NCBI GenBank assembly: GCA_036659455.1 | Contig: JAVXCN010000001.1 | Span: forward strand, 224,430 to 288,429 | Length of the DNA: 64,000 nt | Direction of reading: 5' to 3' | Source: Victivallaceae bacterium | GTDB taxonomy: Bacteria; Chlamydiota; Chlamydiia; Chlamydiales; Chlamydiaceae | In this document: in pieces, positions 18,140 to 28,543 of the stretch | Layout: each line of letters opens with the position of its first letter | How positions within the stretch are numbered: the stretch's first letter is position 1 | Program-made: the position numbers and the translations under genes | The notes under the pieces: model-generated | What the model was told of the DNA's origin: nothing | Database searches by the model: none | The model's input: the letters and a program-made list of their open reading frames with translations, nothing else

Positions 18140-20813
18140 AAACTCGCAGTTAGCTAAAGCTGCCGGTCTTGATAAATTAAAAGAAAAATTAGCCAAAAGT
18201 AAGAAATCTAAAGAAGAGATTATCGAGGCTAATGAAATTAAGATTAAAGAGACTGTTTCCATTTCCGAGCCTTTAGGTGGATTAACGGGGCAACAGACCG
18301 ATAAACCCCGAAGAATTAGGGCAAAATCCCATTCTTCGTTCGTTCCGGTGTCTGAAACAGAACAACCTTTAGCGACGAACGCTTTCGATGAAGCCACGTA
18401 TTCGCCTACACAAGAAGACGGTTCGATGAGTATATCGACAGCGATCGCTTCTGAAGACTCAATTGCAGTTGATATTCTCGATACCGAATCCTACGTGGAA
18501 ACTACAAAAGAAGTACAGCTCGAAACTCATAATCATGATTATTTAGACAATGAAAAATCGTGTGTTACTACTGTAGAAAAACAAGAAACTAAGGAGACAA
18601 CGCCTCCTCCCGTCGTTAGATTGAATACTACTTTTGGCCCTACAGGACGACACGTAAAACAGTTACTAACACCTTCTTCGTTCAATAGGGATAATAAAAA
18701 ACCCAGGACCAATGAAGCGGGAACCGAAAATAAGTCCCCTTTTATAAACGATAGAAATCGAAATGCAGGTTCAAAAACAAGATCGGAAGAAAGTAATAAC
18801 AAAACCACTACTAAGACGGACTCCGTCACTAAGCCTTCGACTTTCTCTCCGATTAAAAGAGACGGTGTAAAGAAAGGCAGAAATGATTTTCACGATTTTC
18901 GTAATGCGCAGAAAAAATCGGGTGACAATGTAAAAAGTTTTACTGGTCGTGATCGATTAGGTTTAAACGAAAATTCCGATGACGACCGTTGGAGAAAAAA
19001 GAGACCCGTTAAAGTTAAGAAGACTCAAGAAGAAATTGCTATTCAAAGACCTTCGCATATCAAGATCATGCTTCCGATTACCGTTAAGGATTTAGCTGTC
19101 GAAATGAAGCTTAAAGCTTCGGAAATTGTTCAGAGAATGTTTATTCACGGCTTGATTTATGTAATTAACGATCTTATCGGAGACGAAACAACGGTTCAAT
19201 TTATAGGTTCCGAGTTTGGATGTCAGGTGTCGATCGACAATACGGAAAAAGATCGGATTAGAATTGTTTCTAATACGGTTAAAGAAGAGATTATTCAGAC
19301 GAATTCTGAAGATTTGAGGGCGAGACCTCCCGTAATAGCTTTTATGGGACACGTAGATCACGGCAAAACGACTCTTGTAGATGCTCTAAGAAAGACTAAT
19401 ATAGCTTCTCAAGAGGTTGGAGCCATCACTCAACATATCGGTGCGTTTCGTTGTTCCACAAACCATGGCATTATTTCCATTCTCGATACACCGGGACATG
19501 AAGCATTTTTTGCTATGAGAGCAAGAGGTGCTGAAGTTTGCGATATTGTCGTTTTAGTTGTTGCCGGAGACGAAGGAATCAAAGAACAAACTATAGAAGC
19601 TATTACGCATGCAAAAAATTCAAATCTTTCCGTAGTAGTTGCTGTTAATAAAAGTGATAAACCCGGTTATGATTTAGAGAAAGTTTATAGGCAACTAGCT
19701 GACAACAACTTACTTCCTGAAGCTTGGGGAGGAACTATTTGCACGGTATCGATTTCAGCAAAACTCGGAAAAGGTTTAGACGAGCTTTTGGAAACATTGG
19801 CTTTACAAGCCGAAGTTCTTGAATTAAAGGCCAACCCTAACGTGAGAGCTAGGGGTATTGTTATCGAATCCGAATTACACAAAGGATTCGGTTATATAGC
19901 AACGGTTTTAATTCAAAACGGAACTCTCAGATTAGGAGATGCTTTGGTTTTGAATGATGTTTCCGGAAGAATAAAAACTATGCATGACGAAAACGGCAAG
20001 GCTGTTAAGGAAGCAGCTCCTTCCACTCCGGTTTTGATCACCGGTTTATCCGGAATGCCGAAAGCCGGAGATTCTTTTGTTGTCGTTAAAAATGAAAGAG
20101 AAGCCCGGGATATTGTTGAGGCTCGTATTGCAGGTCAACAACGTTACGCTATGCAACAACAAAGAAAAACCTTTGAAACTATGTTGCAAAACAAAAAGAA
20201 TCTACGATTAATCGTTAAGGCAGATGTTCAAGGTTCGGTTGAAGCACTTTTGAATTCTCTCAATAAAATTAAATCCGATAAAGTTTCCATTGAAATCGTT
20301 TCGGCTGGAATTGGAGAAATATCAGAATCCGATATTAGGCTAGCAAGTGCTTCAAAAGCCATTATTATCGGACTACACACTGCTATAGAGTCACATGCAG
20401 AGTCTTTATCGAAAAATTGCGGTGTCAAAATTTTCTTACACACTATTATTTACCATGCAATCGATGAAGTAACTAATTTAATGCAGTCTATTTTGGATCC
20501 TATTGCAGAAGAAAAAGAACTTGGGATAGCCGAAATAAAGGCCGTCTTTAAGTCTTCACAAGTCGGGGCCATTTGCGGATGTTTGGTTATTGACGGATTG
20601 ATTACACGTAATGCTAAATCTAAGTTGATTAGAAATAATGAGATTATATGGAGAGGCGGCATTTCTTCTTTAAGAAAAGTTAAAGAGGATGTCAAAGAAG
20701 TCAGGAAAGGTCTTGAGTGCGGGATTCTTCTAGATGATAAAGGATCGTCTCTTGCAGAAATAGGAGACCTAATACAATGTTATGAAATAGTTTATCATCC
20801 CCAAAAACTCTAA
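18111..20813 (+). CDS. infB: translation initiation factor IF-2 (TTG start)
   Basis: A GTPase that brings initiator tRNA to the 30S subunit. I choose TTG 18111 as start: it lies about 8 bases after GGAGAG, gives the chlamydial N-terminus (M)TKNLKLKIKNSQLAKAAG, and yields 900 residues. An open extension back to 18021 lies wholly inside nusA and has no support. The N-terminal 340 residues are charged, low in conservation and rich in Lys, Ser and Thr. The G domain starts at GHVDHGKT (413-420), with DTPGHEAF and NKSD motifs after it, followed by domains II, III and IV to the end. It overlaps nusA by 29 bases, so translation is probably coupled. Confidence 0.96.
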   Translation: MTKNLKLKIKNSQLAKAAGLDKLKEKLAKSKKSKEEIIEANEIKIKETVSISEPLGGLTGQQTDKPRRIRAKSHSSFVPVSETEQPLATNAFDEATYSPTQEDGSMSISTAIASEDSIAVDILDTESYVETTKEVQLETHNHDYLDNEKSCVTTVEKQETKETTPPPVVRLNTTFGPTGRHVKQLLTPSSFNRDNKKPRTNEAGTENKSPFINDRNRNAGSKTRSEESNNKTTTKTDSVTKPSTFSPIKRDGVKKGRNDFHDFRNAQKKSGDNVKSFTGRDRLGLNENSDDDRWRKKRPVKVKKTQEEIAIQRPSHIKIMLPITVKDLAVEMKLKASEIVQRMFIHGLIYVINDLIGDETTVQFIGSEFGCQVSIDNTEKDRIRIVSNTVKEEIIQTNSEDLRARPPVIAFMGHVDHGKTTLVDALRKTNIASQEVGAITQHIGAFRCSTNHGIISILDTPGHEAFFAMRARGAEVCDIVVLVVAGDEGIKEQTIEAITHAKNSNLSVVVAVNKSDKPGYDLEKVYRQLADNNLLPEAWGGTICTVSISAKLGKGLDELLETLALQAEVLELKANPNVRARGIVIESELHKGFGYIATVLIQNGTLRLGDALVLNDVSGRIKTMHDENGKAVKEAAPSTPVLITGLSGMPKAGDSFVVVKNEREARDIVEARIAGQQRYAMQQQRKTFETMLQNKKNLRLIVKADVQGSVEALLNSLNKIKSDKVSIEIVSAGIGEISESDIRLASASKAIIIGLHTAIESHAESLSKNCGVKIFLHTIIYHAIDEVTNLMQSILDPIAEEKELGIAEIKAVFKSSQVGAICGCLVIDGLITRNAKSKLIRNNEIIWRGGISSLRKVKEDVKEVRKGLECGILLDDKGSSLAEIGDLIQCYEIVYHPQKL

Positions 20814-20841
20814 GATATGAAATCTGGAGAGGAGGAAATTA

Positions 20842-21231
20842 ATGACGGAAGATAGTCGTAGAATGCAAAGGGTGAATTCTCTTATTAGAGAAGCGATTGC
20901 CTCCGTTATTCTAAAAGAAGTTGAACATCCTAAAATATCCAATAAATCCATTACAATTACGAGAGTTGAAACTTCTAAAGATTTACAGACGGCTCGAATT
21001 TTTGTATCGATTATGTCAGGAGAAAATTCTAAAGAAGAAACCTTGGAAGCATTGAAAAGTTCATGCGGATTTATAGCGTGTAAAGCATCCAAACAAGTTA
21101 ATTTAAGATATTTTCCTAACTTGGTTTTCTATCTTGATGAAATATTTTCCAAACAAGATAAAATCGAAAACTTATTATGGAAAATTCGTCAGGAAGAACG
21201 AAACAACAATCATGAATTCAATATCGAATGA
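20842..21231 (+). CDS. rbfA: ribosome-binding factor A
   Basis: A small KH-fold protein that helps mature the 30S subunit by acting on the 5-prime end of 16S rRNA. At 129 residues it has the family start [18 protein letters not shown] and the motif [21 protein letters not shown] strong ribosome site (GGAGAGGAGG) precedes ATG 20842. Its stop overlaps the truB start by four bases. The order infB-rbfA-truB-ribF is the standard bacterial arrangement. Confidence 0.95.
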   Translation: MTEDSRRMQRVNSLIREAIASVILKEVEHPKISNKSITITRVETSKDLQTARIFVSIMSGENSKEETLEALKSSCGFIACKASKQVNLRYFPNLVFYLDEIFSKQDKIENLLWKIRQEERNNNHEFNIE

Positions 21232-21941
21232 TGCATACAGTTACCGAACTTAAAGAAGGTCTTCTATTGATAGATAAGCCGCAAGGACGTACTTCCTTCA
21301 GTCTTATTCGAGCACTTACAAAGATTACGAAGATTAAGAAAATAGGACATGCCGGAACCTTAGATCCTTTTGCTACAGGTGTTATGGTTATGCTCATAGG
21401 TCGTAAGTATACTCGTATATCTAATGAGCTTTTATTTCAAGATAAAGAGTATTTTGCAGTAGCTCAACTTGGAATGACAACCGATTCTTATGATTGCGAC
21501 GGAAAAATAGTAGGTACGTCAAAAAAAATTCCTTCACAACAAGAGATCGATGAGGCCATAGCACTGTTTCAAGGAGAAATCCAGCAGATCCCTCCTATGT
21601 TTTCGGCAAAGAAAATTAACGGTCGAAAGTTGTATACATATGCTCGAAAAGGAGAGATTATTGATAGAAAACCCTCTTCCGTAAATATAAATATTGATTG
21701 TGTGTCTTATATGTATCCCGAAATTCGATTTAGGGTCAGTTGCACCAAAGGAACCTATATCAGAAGTTTGGCTCATGAAATCGGAATTGTTTTGGGATGC
21801 GGTGCTCATCTTAAAGAATTAAAGCGATTAAAAAGCGGAAATTTTTGCATAAAAGATTGTATTGACGGTAATTTACTAAATATTCCCGATTTCGACGTTA
21901 CTCCATATTTGAGATCATTGCCGGATGGAGAAACATTCTAA
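21228..21941 (+). CDS. truB: tRNA pseudouridine(55) synthase
   Basis: It converts U55 in the T-loop of tRNAs to pseudouridine. The catalytic motif [12 protein letters not shown] holds the nucleophile Asp46, and [13 protein letters not shown] near residue 11 is the family start motif. [18 protein letters not shown] is the conserved third motif. At 237 residues it is a short form without a C-terminal PUA domain. It overlaps rbfA by 4 bases (ATGA) and ribF by 17 bases. Confidence 0.96.
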   Translation: MMHTVTELKEGLLLIDKPQGRTSFSLIRALTKITKIKKIGHAGTLDPFATGVMVMLIGRKYTRISNELLFQDKEYFAVAQLGMTTDSYDCDGKIVGTSKKIPSQQEIDEAIALFQGEIQQIPPMFSAKKINGRKLYTYARKGEIIDRKPSSVNINIDCVSYMYPEIRFRVSCTKGTYIRSLAHEIGIVLGCGAHLKELKRLKSGNFCIKDCIDGNLLNIPDFDVTPYLRSLPDGETF

Positions 21942-22824
21942 GAGTCAAGAAACGGTTGCTTTAACTATAGGTTTTTTTGACGGTGTTCATAGAGGTCATA
22001 GATCCCTTTTGCAAACACTTTCGGACAGTGCCGATAACTCTTACCTAGTTACTTTTTCAAAGCATCCAAAAGAAATCTTAAATAGGACCACGATCTCCTT
22101 GTTGACAACTTTTCACGAAAAGATTTCTCTCATCAAATTCTATGCCCCTAAAACGAAAATTCTTTTATTACCCTTTTCTAAAGAATTATCCGATTTATCT
22201 CCGGATCTGTTTCTATTTGCGATAAAAAAATTAATTCCTTTTACTAAATTGATAATCGGTCATGATACAAGAATAGGAAAAGACGGATTAGGCGATCTTC
22301 CCTATTTACGCCTTCTCGGAAAAGATTTAAATTTTGATGTCGTCGCTGTTCCGGCAATACTTGCAAACAACCAGGTTATTTCAAGCAGAGCCATTAGAGT
22401 TGCCATTATGTCAGGAGATTTGGAATTGGCTAAAACTTTTCTCGGACGCGATTATTCCATATCAGGAACCGTAATCAAAGGTCGAGCTCAAGGAACGATT
22501 ATCGGCTATCCTACTGCAAATATAAACCCAATGAATATATGCACCCCTCCCAACGGGGTTTATGCCGGAGAAATAATTATTGAAGGAGAGCCGATATTAA
22601 AAGGGACGATTCATATCGGAATTTCTCCTACTTTTCAAAGAAACTCAAAATTACTGGAGACATACATTTTTGATTTCGACAAGTGTCTCTATGGTAAACA
22701 AATGACCGTAAGATTTAAACGATTTATAAGAGAAGAACGTAAATTTAAATCGATCTTGGAATTATCGGATGCGATAAAAAATGATGTCCTGTCGGTTAAA
22801 GAATATTTTTACTCACTTATGTAA
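21925..22824 (+). CDS. ribF: bifunctional riboflavin kinase/FAD synthetase
   Basis: It makes FMN from riboflavin and ATP, then FAD from FMN. The protein (299 residues) has an N-terminal nucleotidyltransferase domain with [10 protein letters not shown] (17-26) and a C-terminal kinase domain with [11 protein letters not shown] and NGVYAGEI. Both activities look intact. Flavin users nearby include trxB and apbE. The start ATG 21925 lies inside truB, and the end overlaps the opposing ychF by 12 bases, so no room exists for a terminator between them. Confidence 0.95.
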   Translation: MEKHSKSQETVALTIGFFDGVHRGHRSLLQTLSDSADNSYLVTFSKHPKEILNRTTISLLTTFHEKISLIKFYAPKTKILLLPFSKELSDLSPDLFLFAIKKLIPFTKLIIGHDTRIGKDGLGDLPYLRLLGKDLNFDVVAVPAILANNQVISSRAIRVAIMSGDLELAKTFLGRDYSISGTVIKGRAQGTIIGYPTANINPMNICTPPNGVYAGEIIIEGEPILKGTIHIGISPTFQRNSKLLETYIFDFDKCLYGKQMTVRFKRFIREERKFKSILELSDAIKNDVLSVKEYFYSLM

Positions 22825-23907
22825 AAACAAAATAACGTCTCCGTCACAAACGATATAATCTCTACCTTCCGCCCGTAATAATCCTTGAACTCGAGCCTCG
22901 GCTCGTCCCCCACACCGCATGATATCATTAAAAGAAATGACCTCAGCTCTAATAAATCCCTTTTGAATGTCCGTATGTATCGCTCCGGCTGCTGTTACTG
23001 CCGTGCTTCCTTTTTTAATAGTCCACGAACGACTTTCTTCAGGACCTGCGGTAAAATAGGAAATTAATCCTAAAAGATCAAAAACCTGTCTAACTAATCG
23101 ATTTAATCCGGACTCTTGTAAACCTGCGCTCGTAAAAAATTCATTCCTTTCTTCGGTAGGCAATTCCGAAATTTCTTCCTCAAAACGAGCACAGATAGGA
23201 ACTACCGGACACCCTTGACTATCGGCATACTCTTTTACTTCTCGGACATAAGCATTATCCATCAAAGGAAGCGCGTTTTCATCTACATTAGCCAAGTATA
23301 ACATCGGTTTATCCGTCAAAAAAGGATACGGCTTAAGAAGCTCTGACTCTGCTGAGTTGAATTTAAGAGAATTCAATAATTTTCCTGCTTCTAAATGAGT
23401 AATAATTCCTTCCATTAAACGTAAGACCGGTAATAAATCTTTCTTACTTTTGGATAATTTTTCCAATCGAGAATGAATACCCAAGGCCGAATTGAGATCC
23501 GATAAAATCAACTCGATATTTATGGTTTCGATATCAGAAACAGGCTCTACTTTTCCTGATACATGAGTAATCTTAGAACCTTCAAAACATCGAACTACGT
23601 GAGCGATAGCAGCAGTTTCTCTGATATGGGACAAAAATTTATTACCCAATCCCTCACCTTTAGAGGCACCTTTAACCAATCCGGCTATATCAACGAATTT
23701 TACATCACTATAGATAACGTTTTTACTGCCGACTAATTTCGCTAACTCACCTAATCTCTCGTCAGCAACCGGTACGACCCCGATGTTAGGTTCAATAGTA
23801 CAAAAAGGGTAGTTTGAAGAAGGCACGGCAGCACCCGTCAAGGCATTAAACAAACTTGACTTCCCTACGTTGGGAAGACCGACTATCCCGCATTCCAAGT
23901 ATCCCAT
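22813..23907 (-). CDS. ychF: ribosome-binding ATPase YchF (Obg family)
   Basis: A conserved Obg-family P-loop protein that prefers ATP and binds ribosomes. At 364 residues it has G1 motif GLPNVGKSSLFNAL (near 10-23), the DIAGLVKGASKGEGLGNKFL switch region (near 71-90), and the C-terminal TGS domain ending with RAEVISFNDI and the REGRDY-like motif (here RAEGRDYIVCDGDVI). The gene is a single leftward unit between ribF (convergent, 12-base overlap) and sctU (divergent). The identification is secure. Confidence 0.96.
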   Translation of the reverse strand: MGYLECGIVGLPNVGKSSLFNALTGAAVPSSNYPFCTIEPNIGVVPVADERLGELAKLVGSKNVIYSDVKFVDIAGLVKGASKGEGLGNKFLSHIRETAAIAHVVRCFEGSKITHVSGKVEPVSDIETINIELILSDLNSALGIHSRLEKLSKSKKDLLPVLRLMEGIITHLEAGKLLNSLKFNSAESELLKPYPFLTDKPMLYLANVDENALPLMDNAYVREVKEYADSQGCPVVPICARFEEEISELPTEERNEFFTSAGLQESGLNRLVRQVFDLLGLISYFTAGPEESRSWTIKKGSTAVTAAGAIHTDIQKGFIRAEVISFNDIMRCGGRAEARVQGLLRAEGRDYIVCDGDVILFLHK

Positions 23908-24116
23908 ATCGATAACTTTACAAAATGAAAAACCCGAAAGTATAAGAAATGTATGAATTTATTACAGATCTAACTTTACGGAAAGACATTCGATTTCAAT
24001 GAATAGGTAAACGCCTTGTTTAAAAACAAACAATCAGTTAACTTTCGGAAAACAAAGTTTGCTCTAATAACCGTATCATCGTCGCAATCTCATAATCCTG
24101 TTATTAACAAGGCATC

Positions 24117-25184
24117 ATGGCAGAAAAAACCGAAAAGGCAACCCCAAAAAGGCTTAGGGATGCCAGAAAAAAAGGTCAGGTTGCGAAATCACAAGACTTT
24201 CCATCTGCCATTACCTTTATAGTGGCTATGTGGACGACATTCTACATGGCTAACTTTTTCTATGAAAAATTAGGAACTTTCCTCTCCGGAATGTTGATTC
24301 GAGCCCCGATTAGTCATAATCCAACCGAAGCTCTTTATTTTCTCAACCAATCGCTGATGCTGATTTTAACGACTTCTCTACCTCTATTGGTACTGGTAGG
24401 AATTATAGGGTCTTTAGTAGGATTTCTGATAGTAGGGCCTACTTTTTCTACAGAAGTCTTTAAACCTGACATTAAAAAATTTAATCCCGTAGATAATATA
24501 AAACAAAAATTCAAACTGAAAACCTTAATAGAGCTTCTGAAGTCTATCTTAAAGGTATTCGGTGCAGCTTTGATACTTTATCTGGTGGTTAAAGGAGAAA
24601 TCCCGCTAATCATACAAACAGCAGGAATTTCTCCGATAGCGATATCCGAAATATTTAAAAAAATATTATATAAAGCCACAATAGCTGTAGGTATTTTTTT
24701 CGTTATCGTAGCTATATTAGATTTGATTTATCAAAGATTCAATTTTTCTAAAGAATTAAAAATGGAAAAATTCGAAGTCAAACAAGAATTCAAAGATACT
24801 GAAGGTAATCCGGAAATTAAGGGAAGACGAAAACAGATTGCCCAAGAAATTGCTTATGAAGAAGGCACTAGTCAAATCAAACACGCTAAAACGGTCGTGT
24901 CTAACCCTAGAGATATAGCAATAGCCATAGGATATGCTCCAGAAAAATATAAAGCGCCCTGGATCATTGCAATGGGAGCGGATGCTAGAGCCAAAAGAAT
25001 CATAGCCGAAGCCGAAAAATATAATGTTCCCGTAATGAGAAACGTACCTCTAGCTCATCAACTCTGGGATGAAGGAAAAGAGTTGAAGTTTATTCCGGAA
25101 TCCACGTATGAAGCTATTGGGGAGATATTATTATATATTACGTCTCTTGACATACAAAACCCTAACAGCGACTACTTTAAGTAA
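24117..25184 (+). CDS. sctU: type III secretion export apparatus switch protein SctU
   Basis: An inner-membrane part of the export gate that controls substrate switching. The protein (355 residues) starts with the family motif EKTEKATPKRLRDARKKGQ, has four membrane segments (between about 30 and 210), and a cytoplasmic C-terminal domain. In most family members that domain cuts itself at Asn-Pro-Thr-His; here the matching position reads SNPRDIAIAIGY, with Asn263-Pro264 kept but Thr-His replaced by Arg-Asp. It is followed by sctV after 14 bases, then copN and its chaperone, forming one type III secretion operon. AAGG precedes the ATG. Confidence 0.95.
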   Translation: MAEKTEKATPKRLRDARKKGQVAKSQDFPSAITFIVAMWTTFYMANFFYEKLGTFLSGMLIRAPISHNPTEALYFLNQSLMLILTTSLPLLVLVGIIGSLVGFLIVGPTFSTEVFKPDIKKFNPVDNIKQKFKLKTLIELLKSILKVFGAALILYLVVKGEIPLIIQTAGISPIAISEIFKKILYKATIAVGIFFVIVAILDLIYQRFNFSKELKMEKFEVKQEFKDTEGNPEIKGRRKQIAQEIAYEEGTSQIKHAKTVVSNPRDIAIAIGYAPEKYKAPWIIAMGADARAKRIIAEAEKYNVPVMRNVPLAHQLWDEGKELKFIPESTYEAIGEILLYITSLDIQNPNSDYFK

Positions 25185-25198
25185 AAGAAAAATCTCAT

Positions 25199-27322
25199 AT
25201 GAATAAATTTTTCGGTTTTATTTCGAAAACAATGGGCGGAGAGAAGGCTCTAAGCTTCATTAACAGATCCAGTGATTTACTCTTAGCGGTTTGGATGATA
25301 GGCATCGTAATGATGATTATCGTTCCCATACCCTCAGCTTTGATCGACTTAACGATTACACTCAATTTAGCGATATCCATGTTTCTAATGGTAGTGGCTT
25401 TATATATTCCGAGTGCTTTGCAGTTATCTGTTTTTCCTTCTCTTTTATTAATTACGACTATGTTTCGTCTCGGTATTAACATTGCCTCTTCAAGACAAAT
25501 ATTATTGAAGGCGTATGCGGGAGAAGTCATTCAAGCATTCGGTGATTTCGTCGTCGGCGGTAATTATGTCGTCGGATTCATTATTTTCATCATTATCACT
25601 TTGATTCAATTTATCGTCGTCACTAAAGGTGCTGAGAGAGTTGCCGAAGTTGCTGCTAGATTTAGACTGGATGCCATGCCCGGTAAACAACTTGCCATCG
25701 ATGCCGATTTACGTGCCGGAATGATTGATGCGGGACAAGCCCGAGATAAAAGGTCTTTAATTCAAAGAGAAAGCGAACTCTATGGAGCCATGGACGGAGC
25801 CATGAAGTTCATTAAGGGAGACGTTATCGCCGGTATCGTTATCTCTCTCGTTAACGTGATTGGAGGGTTGATCATCGGAGTGACCATGTTGGGAATGGAG
25901 CTGGGACAGGCAGCTCGTGTTTATGCACTACTGTCTATCGGTGATGGGCTTGTTGCTCAAATTCCGTCTCTCCTTATTTCCTTAACCGCCGGTATTGTAA
26001 CTACTCGAGTTTCAAGCGATAATAAGAACAGTAATCTGGGTAAAGAAATTTCCGCTCAATTGATTAAAGAGCCACGAGCTCTTTTGATTTCTGCGGTAGC
26101 CGTTTTAATTATCGGATTTTTCAAAGGTTTCCCTCTTTGGAGTTTTGCTTTATTAGCCATAATACTCGGATTCTTCGGTTCCTCTCTTTGGTTAAGGAAA
26201 AAAGAAGGACCTAAAAAAGGCAGCGGCTCCGGTTCTACAGTCGTAGGCTCTGCAGAAGGCGGAACGCCCGGAGAAAATTCGGACGATTACGCCTTAACCC
26301 TACCGGTTATTTTAGAAATGGGTAAGGAATTATCCCAAATCGTACGAAAAGGTAAAGGAAATCAAAATTTTATCGACGATTTGATTCCGAAAATGCGTCA
26401 AGCCCTTTATCAAGATATCGGAATCAAATATCCAGGTATTCACGTAAGAACGGACTCTCCATCTTTAGAAGGATCGGAATACATGATTCTTCTCAATGAG
26501 ATTCCTTACGTGAGAGGAAAAATTCCTACCAAGCATTTATTGACCAATGAAGTTGAAGAAAATCTACAAAGATACAATCTTCCGTTCGTTAGCTATAAAA
26601 ACGCTTCCGGCTTGCCTTCGGCATGGGTGAAGGAAGAATCGAAAGTCATTTTAGATAAAGCCGCTATAAAATACTGGGCTCCTCCCGAAGTCATTATTCT
26701 CCACTTATCAAACTTTTTTCATAAGAATTCGCAAGAATTTTTGGGCATTCAAGAAGTACGTACTATGATGGAGTTCATGGAACGTTCATTCCCCGATTTA
26801 GTGAAAGAAGTAACAAGACTGATTCCTTTACAGAAACTGACGGAAATATTCAAACGTCTCGTTCAAGAAGGTATTTCGATTAAAGATTTGAGAACGATTA
26901 TGGAATCCCTGAGCGAATGGGCACAAACGGAAAAAGATACAGTATTACTCACTGAATACGTTCGTTCTTCATTGAAACTCTATATCAGCTTTAAATTTTC
27001 TCAAGGGCAATCATCCATTTCGGTGTATTTATTAGATCCTGAAATTGAAGAAATCGTTAGAGGAGCCATCAAACAAACTTCCGCAGGTTCTTATTTAGCT
27101 TTGGATCCGGATTCTGTTAACTTAATATTAAAATCAATGAGAAATACGATTACATCTACACCTCCCGGAGGACAACCTCCCGTTCTCTTGACAGCAATTG
27201 ACGTTAGAAGATATGTAAGAAAATTAATCGAAACCGAGTTTCCGAATATCGCGGTTATTTCCTATCAAGAGATTCTTCCTGAAATTAGAATACAACCTCT
27301 CGGTAGAATCCAAATCTTCTAA
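25199..27322 (+). CDS. sctV: type III secretion export gate protein SctV
   Basis: The major export gate protein of the type III apparatus (FlhA/LcrD family). At 707 residues it has about eight N-terminal membrane segments (within 25-335), with the conserved cytoplasmic loop GAERVAEVAARFRLDAMPGK near 140-160, a Gly/Ser-rich linker (about 336-360), and the cytoplasmic ring domain (about 370-707). It lies between sctU and copN, as in Chlamydia. The identification is secure. Confidence 0.97.
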   Translation: MNKFFGFISKTMGGEKALSFINRSSDLLLAVWMIGIVMMIIVPIPSALIDLTITLNLAISMFLMVVALYIPSALQLSVFPSLLLITTMFRLGINIASSRQILLKAYAGEVIQAFGDFVVGGNYVVGFIIFIIITLIQFIVVTKGAERVAEVAARFRLDAMPGKQLAIDADLRAGMIDAGQARDKRSLIQRESELYGAMDGAMKFIKGDVIAGIVISLVNVIGGLIIGVTMLGMELGQAARVYALLSIGDGLVAQIPSLLISLTAGIVTTRVSSDNKNSNLGKEISAQLIKEPRALLISAVAVLIIGFFKGFPLWSFALLAIILGFFGSSLWLRKKEGPKKGSGSGSTVVGSAEGGTPGENSDDYALTLPVILEMGKELSQIVRKGKGNQNFIDDLIPKMRQALYQDIGIKYPGIHVRTDSPSLEGSEYMILLNEIPYVRGKIPTKHLLTNEVEENLQRYNLPFVSYKNASGLPSAWVKEESKVILDKAAIKYWAPPEVIILHLSNFFHKNSQEFLGIQEVRTMMEFMERSFPDLVKEVTRLIPLQKLTEIFKRLVQEGISIKDLRTIMESLSEWAQTEKDTVLLTEYVRSSLKLYISFKFSQGQSSISVYLLDPEIEEIVRGAIKQTSAGSYLALDPDSVNLILKSMRNTITSTPPGGQPPVLLTAIDVRRYVRKLIETEFPNIAVISYQEILPEIRIQPLGRIQIF

Positions 27323-27339
27323 ACCATAAGGGGGTGTGA

Positions 27340-28539
27340 ATGTCTTCTTCAGGAGCCGGAGGACTGGGAGGTTCGACCGGAGTCAATGTTTCTGCATTAG
27401 AAGCTAAAGCAGCAGCTCAAGATGCACAAAATATCGAGGCCACACAAGAAGCATCGGAAATGAGTATGATGTCATCCGTTAATCCGGATATGACTAATCC
27501 CGCTGCTGCAGCAAGAACGACAAAAAAAGAATTAAAATTTAGACCTCTAGCCGAGAGAAAAAAGGCCTCCGAGACAAGCGAAAAAAAACCCACGAAAAGC
27601 ACTGAAGAAAAGATGCAAGAGGATCTTGCAGATAAACACAGCAGCGATTCTACGGAAATTTCAGCTCAAGATCTCCGTTCTTTAAGAGACTCAATAGCTC
27701 CCGATGCTTCTCCGGACGATATTCTTAAAGCCGTTCAAGAGAAATTTTCGGATCCCGTTCTGGCATCTCGAGCCTTGGACTATTTGGACGCCTCCGTATC
27801 TTCTTCGGACGGAGCTCTTAAAAATGCCATTATTCAAGCTAAAACCACCTATAATACTACGCATAAACAGGCAATCGTCGGCGGAAAAAATATTCAATTC
27901 GCCACTCATCAATTTGCTTCCGAATTAAAAGTCTCGCCTTCAAGTTTAAGACAGCTTTATTTAGAAGTAACTTCGAAAGAAAATACCTGTAAACAAATGT
28001 TCACTCTGTTAACGGAGCGTTATTTATTCCCCGATATGAAAGCGGTAACTTCATTTCTTCTGAATGGAATATCTGCAGATATGAAATCGGAAGGCTCCTC
28101 CATACCTTCCGCTAAACTAATGTTGTTAATGGGAGAGATAAGAAATTTAGAAGCGGTTGTTGATTCTTATCAAATTTTCGAAAGCGCTTTTCCGCGAATG
28201 CAACAAAATGCTCAAGCAGAAGGACTCTCTTTTCCCGATCATGTCAATTTCGTATCTTTAGCCGAAAGTTTTCAAAAGCTTGTTGGAGACAATTATCCCT
28301 TAGCAAAAAAATGCGAAACCGAAGTACAAAGCCTGGTCGGTCCCGATACCGATCTACAATCGATCGTCCTGAATAATTTTTTCACGGCAGCGAGAAACGT
28401 ATCTCCAAGATTTTTTGAATCGGTCGGTAAAAGAGATGCTTTTTTAACGGCACTTGCCAACGCTTTAGATAATATAAACAAAGATAATGACGACTATCCC
28501 AAACCCAGCGATTTCCCTAAACCCAGTCCATGGAGTTAA
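27340..28539 (+). CDS. copN: type III secretion plug/gatekeeper CopN (SctW/YopN family)
   Basis: A gatekeeper that prevents early secretion and is itself secreted; in Chlamydia CopN also binds tubulin. The protein (399 residues) has an Ala/Ser/Gly-rich N-terminus suited to a secretion signal, a charged linker (60-95), and a helical YopN/TyeA-like body (about 100-395). Support comes from family resemblance together with its place between sctV and its chaperone gene. A strong GGGGGTG ribosome site precedes ATG 27340. Whether tubulin binding is conserved cannot be read from this sequence. Confidence 0.88.
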   Translation: MSSSGAGGLGGSTGVNVSALEAKAAAQDAQNIEATQEASEMSMMSSVNPDMTNPAAAARTTKKELKFRPLAERKKASETSEKKPTKSTEEKMQEDLADKHSSDSTEISAQDLRSLRDSIAPDASPDDILKAVQEKFSDPVLASRALDYLDASVSSSDGALKNAIIQAKTTYNTTHKQAIVGGKNIQFATHQFASELKVSPSSLRQLYLEVTSKENTCKQMFTLLTERYLFPDMKAVTSFLLNGISADMKSEGSSIPSAKLMLLMGEIRNLEAVVDSYQIFESAFPRMQQNAQAEGLSFPDHVNFVSLAESFQKLVGDNYPLAKKCETEVQSLVGPDTDLQSIVLNNFFTAARNVSPRFFESVGKRDAFLTALANALDNINKDNDDYPKPSDFPKPSPWS

Positions 28540-28543
28540 CGAA

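Noticed and set aside
18539..18829. Antisense frame in the infB N-terminal region
   Set aside because: The region is low-complexity coding sequence of IF-2, where antisense frames stay open by codon bias.
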